Assembly: GCA_019279435.1 (NCBI GenBank)
Contig: JAAALK010000079.1
Location: 83,880,162 to 83,944,161 of the forward strand
DNA length: 64,000 nt
Direction of reading: 5' to 3'
DNA from: Zizania palustris
Lineage: Eukaryota > Streptophyta > Magnoliopsida > Poales > Poaceae
The notes under the pieces were generated by a model, which was not told where the DNA came from, searched no databases, and saw only the letters and a list, made by a program, of their open reading frames with translations. This document shows positions 12,607 to 23,494 of the stretch, one piece after another (positions within the stretch are counted from its first letter, which is position 1; each line of letters opens with the position of its first letter). The position numbers and the translations under genes were made by a program.

Positions 12607-13102
12607 TGTTGGGGGAAATTACTCCATTTTGCAGACTTAAAAGCTTACCCTTCAAAGACCGATAAGGATCCCGAAGCTGGCGGACTGTTGTTCGAAGCAT
12701 ACGTCGTCACTACCGGAAGGTGTTGCGATGCGAAGCCTCGAAGACCCCTCCGAAGGGCAGATGGAGACCCCGAAGCTGAGGGACATGATTGATTGGATGT
12801 CTGGCTTATCTATCTACCTTGCATTACTTTACCATGTATAACCCTGTTCTTAATACCAAGCAGGTTCCGCCATGCTGGTTGTAATGTAAGGGTAAATAGG
12901 TCTCTTCCTTATGCTTTTCCCCCTATAAATACCCCCCTTTGTACCTTCTAAAAGGGGGACCAGGAACTAATTGTTCAAACACACATTCGGACCACTTGAG
13001 CTATTATCCTTTACGGAGGCTTGAGATAGTCCTAAAACGCAAACCTCTTGTTTGTTCATTCTTGATTACCGAGAACCTGTTGGTGTAACTTTTACGCCAA
13101 CA
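12607..13102 (+). repeat. Gypsy 1 5' LTR
   Basis: 496 bases starting TGTTGG and ending CCAACA, a short inverted repeat typical of LTR ends. A TATA box CTATAAATA lies at 12923-12931. The primer-binding site follows directly, which fixes the 3' edge. Only one copy is visible. Confidence 0.8.
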
Positions 13103-13103
13103 G

Positions 13104-13121
13104 TTGGCGCCGTCCGTGGGG
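13104..13121 (+). promoter_or_regulatory. Primer-binding site of gypsy 1
   Basis: TTGGCGCCGTCCGTGGGG follows one base after the LTR. This TGGCGCCGT type is usual for plant Ty3/gypsy elements; I have not matched it to a specific tRNA. Confidence 0.6.
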
Positions 13122-13309
13122 ATCCAAGTTCTAAAAGCTTGTTCCCTACCGCTGACTGCACTCTGAAGAGCACTTACGGAGGGAGCCTCGGAGTCCAGAG
13201 ACTCCGCGCACCCTTCAGTTGAGGGCTTCTTAGTGCAGCTCGAAGGCCTTCCCTCGACCCTTCGAGTCGTTCGAAGTCCTCCATCTCCAAGACATCTCAA
13301 CGGCTAGCC

Positions 13310-14623
13310 ATGCCTCCGAAGCATGGTCAAGCTTCGGGTCCCCTTCGAAGGTCCCCTCGGACCAACGGAGCTGGACCCTCGGCTAATCCCGCGATTCCCG
13401 CAGAGGTCACGGGGCGTCGAGCGTCCCGGGACCCTCTGCCTCCTCCTACAACGCTTCAGACCGACTACGCAGCAAGCCGGGATCCAGAAGTACCCTCCGA
13501 CGAAGACGAAGGCCCTCCCGAAACCGAGGCTACGCAGCTAGCCAGGCTTCAGGAGGAAGTATCCAGATGGAGGCAAGAGGCCGCCGACCGGCTCCGCACC
13601 ACAGCTTCCACCGAAACTCCAAGGGGGCCTCAAGACGATGGAGCCCGTAATCCCCCAGAAGTTATACAAGTCCAAGAGGAGGCCGAAAACGCCTACTTCG
13701 ATAACGAGTCTCCGTTGCACCCTGATCTGCAGAGAGTGCCTTTCGACCCCAAGTTCAAGGCCTCGAAGCTGCACAAATACTCCGGGGGGTCGGACCCCGG
13801 AGAATTCGCCCGCTCTTACGCCCTGGCGATAGAAGCAAGTGGAGGGGTGCGAAGCACCATGGCAAAATGCTTCCCCCTCGCTCTCGAAGGCGTGGCGCTC
13901 CGTTGGTTCTGGTCCTTAAAGCCAGGATCGATCAGTTCATGGGAGCAGCTCAAAAAGAAATTCGTGAGCAACTTCCAAGGTACCTTCGTGGCCCCAATGT
14001 CCACAGGGAGTTTGTTTCAAGTAAAGCAGCGGGTGGGAGAAACCCTCCGGGAGTACTTCACACGCTTCGCCCACACCAAGTCACAAATCAAGGGCCTCTC
14101 TACCTCCTCAGTAGTTGATGCTGCTCGCGAAGGGGTGCTGAACCCCGACCTCCTCAGCAAACTCCATCGGAAGCCGGTAACGTCCGTGGCGCAGCTCATG
14201 GCATACTTCGAACAGTATGCCAAGGCAGAGGAAGGATGCCTGCGGCGAGTTGAAGCAACACTACCCACCCTCCGGGAAGTCAAAGGGGAGCAAGAAGCCG
14301 CCGCTACACCGCAACCTCCACAAGACAGCCACCCCAGCGAGTACAGGCGAGGGAAGAAGCATTTCCGTTCGGAAGTGCTAAACATTACACCTTCAGCTTC
14401 GAAGGCACCTGCCAATTTCCAGCAGGGAAAAAGTTTCAAGGCTGGGCCTCCAGGACCTCAAGAAAGGATGCTTGGTAGGCGCCAGAGTCATTTTTGTTGC
14501 GTGCATGGCGACAATAGAAGCCATGACACAAAGGACTGCAAGACAGTGTTAACCCTTCGAGGTGAATACCTCGAGCGAAATACCAGGCGAGGTACTTCAG
14601 ATCGGGCTCCACCGACGACATGA
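13310..14623 (+). CDS. Gypsy 1 gag (retrotransposon capsid/nucleocapsid)
   Basis: A 437-residue gag with its ATG about 190 bases after the primer-binding site. The N-terminal third is low-complexity and proline-rich. The retrotransposon gag domain spans roughly residues 140-300, with motifs such as ALRWFWSLKPGSISSW and VGETLREYFTRFA. A Cys/His knuckle, CCVHGDNRSHDTKDC, lies near residue 400. It forms the particle that packages element RNA. The frame ends at TGA (14621-14623), and protease/pol continues in the same frame beyond it, so either the stop is suppressed or this copy carries a nonsense change. Gag itself looks undamaged. Confidence 0.85.
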   Translation: MPPKHGQASGPLRRSPRTNGAGPSANPAIPAEVTGRRASRDPLPPPTTLQTDYAASRDPEVPSDEDEGPPETEATQLARLQEEVSRWRQEAADRLRTTASTETPRGPQDDGARNPPEVIQVQEEAENAYFDNESPLHPDLQRVPFDPKFKASKLHKYSGGSDPGEFARSYALAIEASGGVRSTMAKCFPLALEGVALRWFWSLKPGSISSWEQLKKKFVSNFQGTFVAPMSTGSLFQVKQRVGETLREYFTRFAHTKSQIKGLSTSSVVDAAREGVLNPDLLSKLHRKPVTSVAQLMAYFEQYAKAEEGCLRRVEATLPTLREVKGEQEAAATPQPPQDSHPSEYRRGKKHFRSEVLNITPSASKAPANFQQGKSFKAGPPGPQERMLGRRQSHFCCVHGDNRSHDTKDCKTVLTLRGEYLERNTRRGTSDRAPPTT

Positions 14624-15932
14624 TCGGAGCCTGTTCAAGCTGTGGCCCGAGCTGGTGCCCTCGAAGCCCCCATACGGCTACCGGTGGTCAGTATTATGCC
14701 ACCACCAAAGCAAGAAGATCCACAAGACCGCGGCAAGAGAGTGGTCCTGCCCATCTCCGGAGGGGGGACCCTCGGCAGCATGTCCAAGAGACAGCGCCGC
14801 GAGTATGTCCGCGAGGTCGGGCACATTGGGACTTCAAGTTCCGCTGAAGGGATGCCAGAATGGTCCCGTGTGCCCATCTCATTCACAGCCAGCGATGCGG
14901 TAGGGGTGAAGTTTCCCCATGCTGACCCATTAGTCATCTCCGCCGATATAGCAGGGGCAGATGTTCGAAGGATTCTGGTAGATGGCGGGAGCTCCGCAGA
15001 CATACTCTTCGTCCAGGCCTTCGACCAGATGTGCATACCTCGGAAGCATCTGCTTCCAGCAGCCCGGCCGCTTCAAGGGTTCTCAGGACCACCTCTCGAT
15101 GCCCTCGGCCAAATAGGCCTCGAGGTTGCCTTCGAAGAGGGGCCGCTAGCCCGAGTAGAAGAGGTGATTTTCGATGTGGTGGATGCCCCTTACGCTTATA
15201 ATGCTATCTTCGGTCGAGGGATGTTGAACCAATTCGGGGCTATAGCACATCACAATTACCTTTGTCTCAAAATGCCCACGCAAGGTGGGGTGCTCACTAT
15301 TTCAGGAGACCAGGCTATAGCCAGAAGGACAGAATATGGCCACGGACAGCCATTGGACCCCCGACAAGTGCATAATGTGGCGGAGAGAGCCAAAGAAGTA
15401 CCGGAGGCCTTGAGCCCTCCGAAGGGATCTCCGCTTAAACCAAGCCCAGAGGGTGATGTCGAGATAAGAATAATCTCAGAAGACGGCAAAGAGTACCCAA
15501 TAAAATTCGGCAAGGGGCTATCTCCGGAGATAACCGCCTCGTTAGAAGAAGTCGTCAAGAAGAATCTAGACATGTTTGCTTGGACCGACGAAGATATCAC
15601 TGGGGTCGACCGAAGCATCATCGAGCACAGTCTGCTCGTCAACCTGAAGGCCAAGCCGGTGCGCCAGGGGCTCCGAAAGCTATCAGCAGAAAGAGCAAGT
15701 TTAGCCAAGACCGAAGTGGAAAAGTTGTTAAAAGCTGGCATTATCAGGGAGGTGGCCCATACTGAGTGGTTGGCCAACCCTGTTTTTGTAAGAAAGAAGG
15801 ATTCCAGCAAATGGCGCATGTGTATTGACTTCACCTCATTAAATAAAGCATGCCCGCGAGACCCCTACCCAATGCCCCGAATAGATCAATTAATAGATTC
15901 CACAGCCGGCTCCGAATTATTAAGCTTCCTCG
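14624..15932 (+). CDS. Gypsy 1 pol, partial (protease and start of RT)
   Basis: Open in the same frame as gag from just after its stop to the assembly gap. An aspartic protease contains ILVDGGSSADILF near 14970-15010. The pre-RT linker follows, then the first RT blocks: KAGIIREVAHTEWLANPV, WRMCIDFTSLNKACPRDPYP and the IDQLID segment. The catalytic YxDD motif, RNase H and integrase would lie in the gap. The protease and RT wording is of the type seen in Tat-lineage grass elements such as RIRE2 and Cinful (from memory). No internal stop is visible before the gap. Confidence 0.8.
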
Positions 15933-16032
15933 NNNNNNNNNNNNNNNNNNNNNNNNNNNNNNNNNNNNNNNNNNNNNNNNNNNNNNNNNNNNNNNNNNNN
16001 NNNNNNNNNNNNNNNNNNNNNNNNNNNNNNNN
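15933..16032. other. Assembly gap of 100 Ns
   Basis: Exactly 100 N characters, the usual placeholder for a gap of unknown size. Gypsy 1 pol is on the left; unrelated AT-rich DNA is on the right. Open frames computed through it are artefacts. Confidence 0.98.
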
Positions 16033-17140
16033 AAGTAGTTAAGTAATTAATATTTAAAAAGGTATGGGTTAAATAATGATCATCAGGAATAGTGTGATGG
16101 CTTAGTTAGACATTATATTCATAAAAGTAAGAAACAAATAACAATCAAGGATGCAGGAGGGCAAAAATAGCACGTGACAATAGGATATATCTAAATAATT
16201 TAGAAGAAAAAATTAGTGCATCACTCACAGAGGACGCAGCTAAACAAAAGCTCTCGAGAAATCCAGAAATCTCACTCAATACCAGCAAGTCAGGCAAGCC
16301 ACATGAATCCCACCCAGTGGTAGCCTGTATACACACCTATACCTACGAAATATTTTCATACACGTACTCGTGTTTGTTGCTCATGATGGATAAAATGTGT
16401 GTCTATACCCGATACGTCTAGGTATACCCATTTACTATAATTTCATTAAAAAACGGTTATTGTCATCTTCATATATAATTGGTAGGTAAACTATTCAGCT
16501 TATATCAGTGATAGTCAAACATGCATACTATCATCTGAGAATTGCCATTTGGCAACAGCTTACGGTATGATTCTTAACTCTGATCAAAAGAGTTAAGTAT
16601 ATGTATAAAATAGTAAGCAAATGAAGTGGTTTATTTAAAAGAAAGAAATGCATTACTAATTATTACCTTATTAGAGTTTGTTCAGTTACAATATAAAAGC
16701 ATCTCAAAACAACCCATCACGTTTTACTCCTTATCCTATTATTTAGCAAATTTATCTCAAAAACTCTGTTCAACTAGCTTCCTACTTTTCTGCTTCCTAT
16801 TCTTTCTCCTCCCCTCCCCCAAACCAGGGAGCATAAACTTCCACTCTATCCTAACTAGAAAGCTTCCCGCGCTTGCAAGAAATAGCTGCTGTCCTTCTCC
16901 CGCCGGCGAGGGTTGGCGGCGGCGCGGCCGTGCTCTTTCTATCCGCATCCATCTCGATTGGGTCGATTTCAAGGTACACTCTTGAGTCTTGTCTCCTGCT
17001 CTCCATCTAGTTTGTATTCCGTTGAAGTAGATGGGCATGGGAGAAGAGGGTGCGTAGACGCGGGGCATGAGGATGAGCTGGAGTCCCTGCGCCTCGTAGG
17101 TGACCTACAGGAGGTCTTGTAGAACGTGAATGCGTGTGTC
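16033..17140. other. Non-coding flank with a 5'-UTR-like patch
   Basis: AT-rich DNA without a credible gene. Around 16690 an ATATAAAAG box is followed by a pyrimidine-rich stretch (about 16780-16820). A GC-rich patch follows, ending in TTTCAAG|GTACAC near 16970, which resembles a promoter, leader and splice donor. No matching coding exon follows before the repeat region at 17150, so this may be a relic or chance. Confidence 0.25.
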
Positions 17141-19840
17141 CTGAGGCTTAAGGATGAAAACAAATTGAATACGGATATCAGTACTGATATCATATCATTT
17201 TATATATATTTTTTTATTCGGATTTGGATTCAGATATATCGATACAGATATGGAACCAGATAATATCAAATACGAATACAGAACGGATATGAATACGGTT
17301 ACAAATATTTATCGAATATCATCAACAATATAATTTTTGATTAATAATCACAACACATAAGCGACAAGTAATAGTTGACATCACATAAATCAACACGAAT
17401 ATAGAAGTCCATATATAAGTTCACATTACACGAATCACCATAGATAGAGTTTACACAAAAATGTATGAAATAATGAACCAAAATTTGTAGAAAACCCATA
17501 TTCATAATTATGAGTACAATTTTAGTTCTTACCAACTAAATAAAAAGAAATTTTAAAAAATATAAGATTTAAAGAAAATCACTTCTAATGTTAAGAAATC
17601 TACGTACTAAGAGCGAATTATAATTTAAAGAAAGAATATGTTGGTTTTAAAAACAAATCGATGATTAAATCTTTGTTTTAACTTGAAACTTTTTCTATGA
17701 TTGATATGCAATATACCTTATCTCATATAAAAATTTGGTATTTTTTGGACAAATTAACTATTTTTAATTCATTAAATATATTTCTAGGATTTAAATTAAA
17801 ATATGTGAATTTTAAACTGCAAGTGCTTGAAATAATGGACCAAAATTTATAGAAAAAACATATTCATGTTTTTGATTCCATTTTTAGTTTGTATTGACTA
17901 AATTGAAAGAAATTTTGAAAAAACTAGATTACGACACTCGATGGGTAACGTGGAGCTTAATGTTTTTTAATTTAAAAAATTAAAATGAGGTCTGAAAAAT
18001 ATGAGATCTATTAATGTTGTGATATGATACATAGATATTGTGATAGATTTTTTAAAATGTTTTGAAAAAGTTATCACGTACAATGTTAAGTCAAGAAAGT
18101 TCGAGATTCCATGAGAATGAATTATGATTCAAAGAAGGAATGTGTTGGATTTAAAATAAAATCAGTATTTAAATCTTCGTTTTAATTTGAAATATTTTCT
18201 ACGACTAAAATGAAATATAAATTATCTTATGTAAAATTTGGATATTTTTCTGGATCGGTTTACTATTGTTAATTAATTAAGTATGTTTCTAGAATTTAAA
18301 TTGAAATAGAGTAAATTTGAACTGTAATTACTTTAAATAATGAATCAAAGTTTATATAAAAATCATATTCATGTTTTTGAGTCTATTTTTAGTTATTATC
18401 CAATAAATTGAAAGAAAGTTTTTAAAAAACTAGGTTATGACACTCTTTAGGCAACATGAAGTTTAATTGTTTTTTAATTCTAAAAAAATCAAATGAAGTC
18501 TGAAAATACGAGACTTGTCGTGATTTGTTATATGATAATAGATACTGTGATAAAACTTTAAAAATATTTCTAGAAAGTTACCATATACGATGTTAAGAAA
18601 GCACGATATTCTTTTGGAATGAATTATGATTTAAAGAAATAATGGATTGTGTTTAAAAGAAAATTGATGGTTAATTTTTAGTTTTAAATTGAAACTTTTG
18701 TTATGATCAAAATACAACATAGCTTATCTCATGTAAAAATCTAGTATTTTTCTGCGTCGATTTACTATTTTTAATTTATTAAGTGTGTTTCTAGGATTTA
18801 TATTAAAATATGTAAATTTTGAATTGCAAGTGCATGAAATAATGAACCAAAATTTGTAAAAAAATCATATTCATAATTGCGATTCTATTTTTAGTTATTA
18901 TCCACTAAATTAAAATAATTTTTGAAAAATCTTGGTTGTGACACTCGATTAGCAACATAGGTCTTAATGGTTTTTTAATTTTAAAAATCAAATAAAGTTT
19001 TCTGAATTATAAAATATTTCAAAATATCCTAGAGAAAAATACTTGTATTTGATTTCAAAAATTAAGAAGTTTTCAAAAATCTAAAATACTTATATTCAAT
19101 TAAAAAATTAAGATGTTTTTTAAATTATAAAAAATATCCATTCTAAAAAAATAGTTTTTTTTAGAAATTATAAATTATGTGCATCCATTTTTTTAAAAAA
19201 AATCATAAGAAATATAAAATATTTGAAAATTTTTCTTATCTCAATTTTTTATTTTTCTTTCTCTTTTTTTTCGCTCTTTCCTCGTTCTTCTTTTGTTTCT
19301 TTCCCTTCTTTCTCCTTACAGGCAGCACGCGTGGGTGGCGTGGCGTCGGGGGCTAAGGTGCGGAGGGTGGCTGGGCGCCGGCCGGTATGCCGTCGGCGCT
19401 GCCGTTGGGCGCAGGCCGGTGCACTGGAGCGGGCTGCGACAGGGCGCCGAGCGGGGCGTCGACGAGGATGCGATACGATACGGTGCCAGTTGGGAGCTGG
19501 GCTGGGCTGCGACGAGCGCCGGCGGGGTCGGTGGCCGGGACTGCGTGCCGGCGGCGGCGCGCCGCAGAGGCAACGACGGCAGATGGCTTGAGCAAGCAGG
19601 CAAGAAGCATGGTAGCATGGACCGCTGGAGAGAGAAAAATTGTACAGGCATTACAGACAGATAGAAATAGCGGGTTTAATGGGCTTTCCGGATAATCCGA
19701 TTAACAGGTATTATCTGAATCCCAATCCGCCGAATATTACTGATATCGCAAAAAAAATATTAGAATCTGATTCCGTATCTGAAAAATTCGTATCCAAAAT
19801 CAAAAAATATGGATCCTAATCCGTTTTTTTCAGATACAAT
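17141..19840. mobile_element. Unclassified repeat block with inverted subterminal motifs
   Basis: The left edge (about 17195-17285) and right edge (about 19690-19825) carry related motifs in opposite orientation: ATTCGGATTTGGATTCAGATAT on the left and ATCTGAATCCCAATCCG on the right, each with several GATATC- or GTATCC-type words. Between them are an AT-rich tandem repeat (17460-19000) and a GC-rich core (19320-19620). Inverted subterminal repeats around a filler suggest a non-autonomous DNA transposon. I cannot see exact termini or a target duplication, and there is no transposase frame. Open frames in the GC-rich core have no recognisable product. Confidence 0.35.
17460..19000. repeat. Tandem repeat, about 503-bp unit, three-plus copies
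   Basis: The anchor TGAAATAATGAACCAAAATTT recurs with small changes at 17466, 17828, 18333 and 18835. The spacings are 362, 505 and 502 bases; the first copy carries a deletion. Each unit also holds an AAATCTTTGTTTTAACTTGAAA-like segment, a CTAGGATTTAAATTAAAATA-like segment and a GACACTCGATxxGxAAC segment. Copies are diverged, so the array is old. It is very AT-rich with no open frame. Confidence 0.75.
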
Positions 19841-20389
19841 TGCATTTTTGGCATGAAAATTTGGGAACAATTGTTTCTTATCCTCACTAATTTTTTAAGT
19901 TCTCTCTTGTAATTTTTTCTGTTAATTACGTGATTGTTTCTTCATGCTATAGTTTTCCATTTTTTATGGTTGTTATGAGGGGATTACTTGTTTCATTGCG
20001 GTAATAAAATTGGAGAAAGAGTGATATCTGATGGTTTGACCCGATTGCACGCCTCTAAGGGTGCGGGCGAGTTTCGTTTTGATCTGGAATTTTCCTTGTG
20101 CATGGTAAAATAATTGTGTTCATGCCATTCCATTCCAAGCAGCAGAAGCAACTAAGAAAACGATTACCTGAGTCATGGTCAGTTAATTTTTTTAGAACAT
20201 CTCAAACATAAGATCTGTTTGCACTCCCAATAACTTTATATTCCCGATAACTTTATTTATATGTAAACTTTACGTGAGTAATAATCTCAGCTACACCACC
20301 AACAATGTGACAAAAGTATCAAGCCTCATCAAACCAATACCAACCCAAACCCATACCTAAATACCATTAAAAGGTAGAAACATCTACAA
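19841..20389. other. AT-rich non-coding DNA
   Basis: No open frame, repeat or recognisable element was seen in this stretch. Confidence 0.5.
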
Positions 20390-20680
20390 CTATGCATCTA
20401 TGGCAGCATATACTAATGGAACTGGCACAAACAGCTGATGCTCTATTGCTCTGAGCAGCTCCAGTACCGCTGAGAGCGGGTGGGGGGCAAAACAACGGCC
20501 CTCCAAAAAGTGCAGTATGCAACACCATATCCTTGATATAAAACTAGGAATATATTTGACCATAATAATGTTTTTACCTACAAATAAACCGATAATCATG
20601 TAAAATTGGCATCTTACTTAGTGATACCACTTGCACTTCCATTCCCTGATGGATCCAAGAAAAAGAGGAAAAACAATGGT
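20390..20680 (-). pseudogene. Possible exon pair of an unrecognised gene
   Basis: On the minus strand a short exon-like piece encodes LDPSGNGSASGIT and runs into ACTAAG|TAAGAT, a possible donor, at about 20620. After an AT-rich interval, a second piece encodes LEGRCFAPHPLSAVLELL and then AIEHQLFVPVPLVYAAID, with a stop at 20390. The second piece has protein-like composition, unlike its surroundings. I do not recognise the family. It could be the tail of a decayed host gene or a gene fragment captured by a transposon. No upstream exons are visible. Confidence 0.25.
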
Positions 20681-20919
20681 ATCACTTACAATTTTTTGGA
20701 TGTAGGGTGAAAGGCAACATGCTCAGTGATGAGCGGATCCACCAGATCATCTGGGCTTGGAACAATGAGCAACATGCGGATCATTAGATCAAGACATGGT
20801 GAGTTAGGGGTTAGGGATATCCACATGTCCACGCTAGTTGCATAGATGCGCTATTGCCCACATTGATATGAAATAGTAAGGTGCACGTGCGTTGCAACGG
20901 ATTTATAATTTGTTGAACA

Positions 20920-21199
20920 CATGTTTAGTAAGATTGCGATAATAAGAAATAAAGTTGTATATTATCTTTTAAAACAATAATAGAGACATCCTTTATATAT
21001 AAAGTGTCATTGCATATTACAATTATAGATCCGACATGAAATTGTAAAAAACATTATACATGTTTAGTAAGATTATGATAATAAGAAACAAAGTTATATA
21101 TTATCGTTCAAAACAATAATAGAGACATCCTTTCTATATAAAGTGTCATTGCATATTTGCAATTACAGATCCGACATGAAATTGTAAAAGATACTATAC
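20920..21199. repeat. 139-bp tandem duplication near the Helitron 3' end
   Basis: Two adjacent copies start at 20920 and 21059 with CATGTTTAGTAAGATT. They share AATAATAGAGACATCCTTT and AGATCCGACATGAAATTGTA and differ at a small number of positions. There is no coding content. Confidence 0.8.
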
Positions 21200-21286
21200 A
21201 GTGATCACATCTTCTTTTATCTACTCAGTGAGCACTTCCTTGTAGATGATATTCTTCGTTAGCGTGCTTGTTGAATTGATAGCCCT

Positions 21287-22505
21287 ATTTTTTTTTCCGG
21301 AGCGGCGAGTATTTTAATATTGCTACGAGAAGTCGCCCGTGACAGGGCTACATATAATTGTCCATGAGAGAACACCGGATTCGGGAGATATATTTCAACA
21401 TGTGGTATTGTTTAACCTTGTGCTTTATTAATTGTCATTGCAAAACTCACCCTAACAGGAAATTGATTCCTCTTAAACTTGAATGGGAACATTTCATCAT
21501 CGGAGAGGCACAAGGGCATGCGTGGAAGGAAGACTCTCTCACCAGCATGCTGTTCCAATACAATTTCCGCATCAATAGTATTCCTTTGAAATGCTCGGAT
21601 TATCAACCTAGTCCCATTACACAGACCATTGGCTGGGTCAAGATTTCTAAGCAAAATCACAGGACAATTAACCTTGAGTTTTAATATATGTGGAGGTAAC
21701 CCATTTGGCGTTAATGAATTCAAAAACTCAGGTGGATAATGGTTGCATGGATCATCGACTGCTCGATCATGGCTGTGATAGATCATCTCGTCACCGAGAA
21801 AATGTTCGATCAGCTTCATGTTTATTGCATCAACGTTCTCATTTCTCGTTGACAAAATAGCTCGAGATGTGATGTAGTCCGCATCAGTCATGTTTGCACC
21901 TAACATTGGAAATACCATGTCAATAAGACTATCAATGTTTGATTCCGCACTAGTATAGGGTACACATATTTCGTCGGGTAAATTTACATAGTCATCATCG
22001 ACGGTCTCTTCAATGCCATTGCCAATTCGTAGCAGGTAGTCTGAAACCATATATCTGATCGAGCTCTCATGTTATGGACAAGTCTCAACTGATGCATGTT
22101 ATCCCATAGGTAAGATCTGCGCAAGGTTGCGCTTACAATTTGAGCCCTACTCCCCTTTCGTATAACTGGAAGAACTTGTCTGAAGTCACCTCCAAACACC
22201 ATTGTCTTTCCTTCAAATGGTAGATTGGGCTTTTCCATTATGTCCCTCATGCTCTTGTCCAACGCCTCTATTGCCTGTCTTTTTATCATGGATACTTCAT
22301 CCCATAATATAAGCGAAGCTTTTTGAAGAAGCTTCGCAGTACCACTTTGTTTGGTGAAGTTACACACCGCATTATCTTGTATGCTTAGTGGTATCTTGAA
22401 CCTTGAATGAGCAGTCCTACCTCCAGGCATGATGGAAGCAGCAACACCATATGTTTTCTCTGCCACTAATTGACAGCTTATGTGTAGCTCATAAATCAGC
22501 ATCAT
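21287..22505 (-). pseudogene. PIF1-type helicase fragment of a Helitron
   Basis: Minus-strand remnant of the SF1 helicase module of the Helitron Rep/helicase protein, which unwinds DNA during rolling-circle transposition. Visible blocks in order are VAASIMPGGRTAHSRFKIP, the Walker B region ASLILWDEVSM, the GGDFRQVLPVIRKGSRAQIV motif, RNENVDAIN, VRVSFAMTINKAQG and LYVALSRATSR. The Walker A block (GxGKT) expected upstream is missing. A frameshift falls between about 22050 and 21990. A TAA replaces the codon after KAQG at about 21409, where the family has glutamine. The N-terminal HUH nuclease is absent. Only the C-terminal portion, roughly 400 residues, remains, so it is not functional. Confidence 0.85.
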
Positions 22506-23044
22506 TCTTGATAGTTGATCTGATTCCTATTGTTTGTAACCTTATTTTGTTGCATGTATTTATAGTTTTGTACTCATGGTATTACCCTCTTTAGTCACAT
22601 GGTTGCTATGCCTCAATTGCTTTATGTGGTGATTTCCTCGAGTATCTAAATAGACCTTAAGGCAGAATGTTTACCCATTGTCTATATGGTAAATTAATAT
22701 TTCCCATCAAGATTCAATTATTCAATTACAACTAGAAGCATAGCAACTATCTCACCATATAGAGAAACCCATCAAGATTCAATCACTCAATTACAGCCAG
22801 AAGCATAGCATAACATTACAGAACTTGTATTCATGATATTACAACACTTTTATTCATGAAATTTAAAACATTACATAACAAAAGCATATCTAATTTGTAC
22901 CGAAAACCAGTTTCTCCAGGTAACATGAAGCTGAGAGGACTTAATCTCGCAAAAACAAACTCACGTTCATCCAGAAATGAAGAACATACATCCAGAATTT
23001 CCAGAATTCAAGAACAGATGCGAGAGAACATCATCAAGTGATAA
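22506..23044. other. Helitron internal non-coding DNA with a short direct repeat
   Basis: AT-rich. A direct repeat of about 42 bases (CCCATCAAGATTCAAT... to ...AGAAGCATAGCA) occurs at 22703-22745 and 22768-22809, 65 bases apart. No gene was seen. Confidence 0.5.
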
Positions 23045-23491
23045 GGTGCCGTTTGGTTCAGAGACAAAGTGGGATGGGACGGTTTTGTCCCAGTTTTTTA
23101 GATGAGATCATCCCATCTCTTGTTTGGTTACGAGGGATAGGGATGTTCTAGTTTTATGTTTGGTTGGTGGGTTGAGAGAAATGGGACTCTGCTTCGGAAC
23201 CTTCGTCCCGCACCGAAACACCTTCGACCCATTTCAAAATCTCCGGCCCATCCCTAAAACCTCCACATCAGAACCTCTGGTCCGCCATGGAACCTCTAAC
23301 CCGGTCTCGGAGCCTCCGAGCATGAGGTGGGACAAGTTCGTCCCTCTATTTTTTGGGGACGAGTTCGTCCCGAATATTGGAGGAATATTCTTTGGTGGGA
23401 CGACTCCGTCCCACCTGACTCCAAACCAAACACGGTAAAAAGCAAGACCGTCCTGTCCCATCCCACCTCGTCCCTTGAACCAAACGCTACC
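23045..23491. mobile_element. Tourist/PIF-Harbinger-like MITE with TAA target duplication
   Basis: A 447-bp element with terminal inverted repeats GGTGCCGTTTGGTTC at the left and, reversed, GGTAGCGTTTGGTTC at the right. The similarity extends through GTGGGATGGGAC. It is flanked by TAA on both sides (23042-23044 and 23492-23494), the 3-bp duplication typical of PIF/Harbinger MITEs. It encodes no transposase; the open frames inside are incidental. It lies within the Helitron remnant. Confidence 0.85.
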
Positions 23492-23494
23492 TAA

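Larger units (their letters stand above)
12607..15932 (+). mobile_element. Gypsy 1: Tat-like Ty3/gypsy element, 3' part lost in gap
   Basis: A plus-strand element with 5' LTR (12607-13102), primer-binding site, gag and the first part of pol. Reverse transcriptase is interrupted after LLSFL by the 100-N gap. Sequence beyond the gap does not resume pol, so either the gap replaces many kilobases or the element is truncated. It is inserted in a family L LTR. The 3' LTR and target duplication cannot be seen. Confidence 0.85.

Noticed and set aside
15850..16042. Open frames running through the N run
   Set aside because: They are artefacts of translating the assembly gap.
19223..19695. Overlapping frames of 100-120 codons in a GC-rich core
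   Set aside because: All six frames are open from composition alone; no motif, and no splice or start context worth calling.
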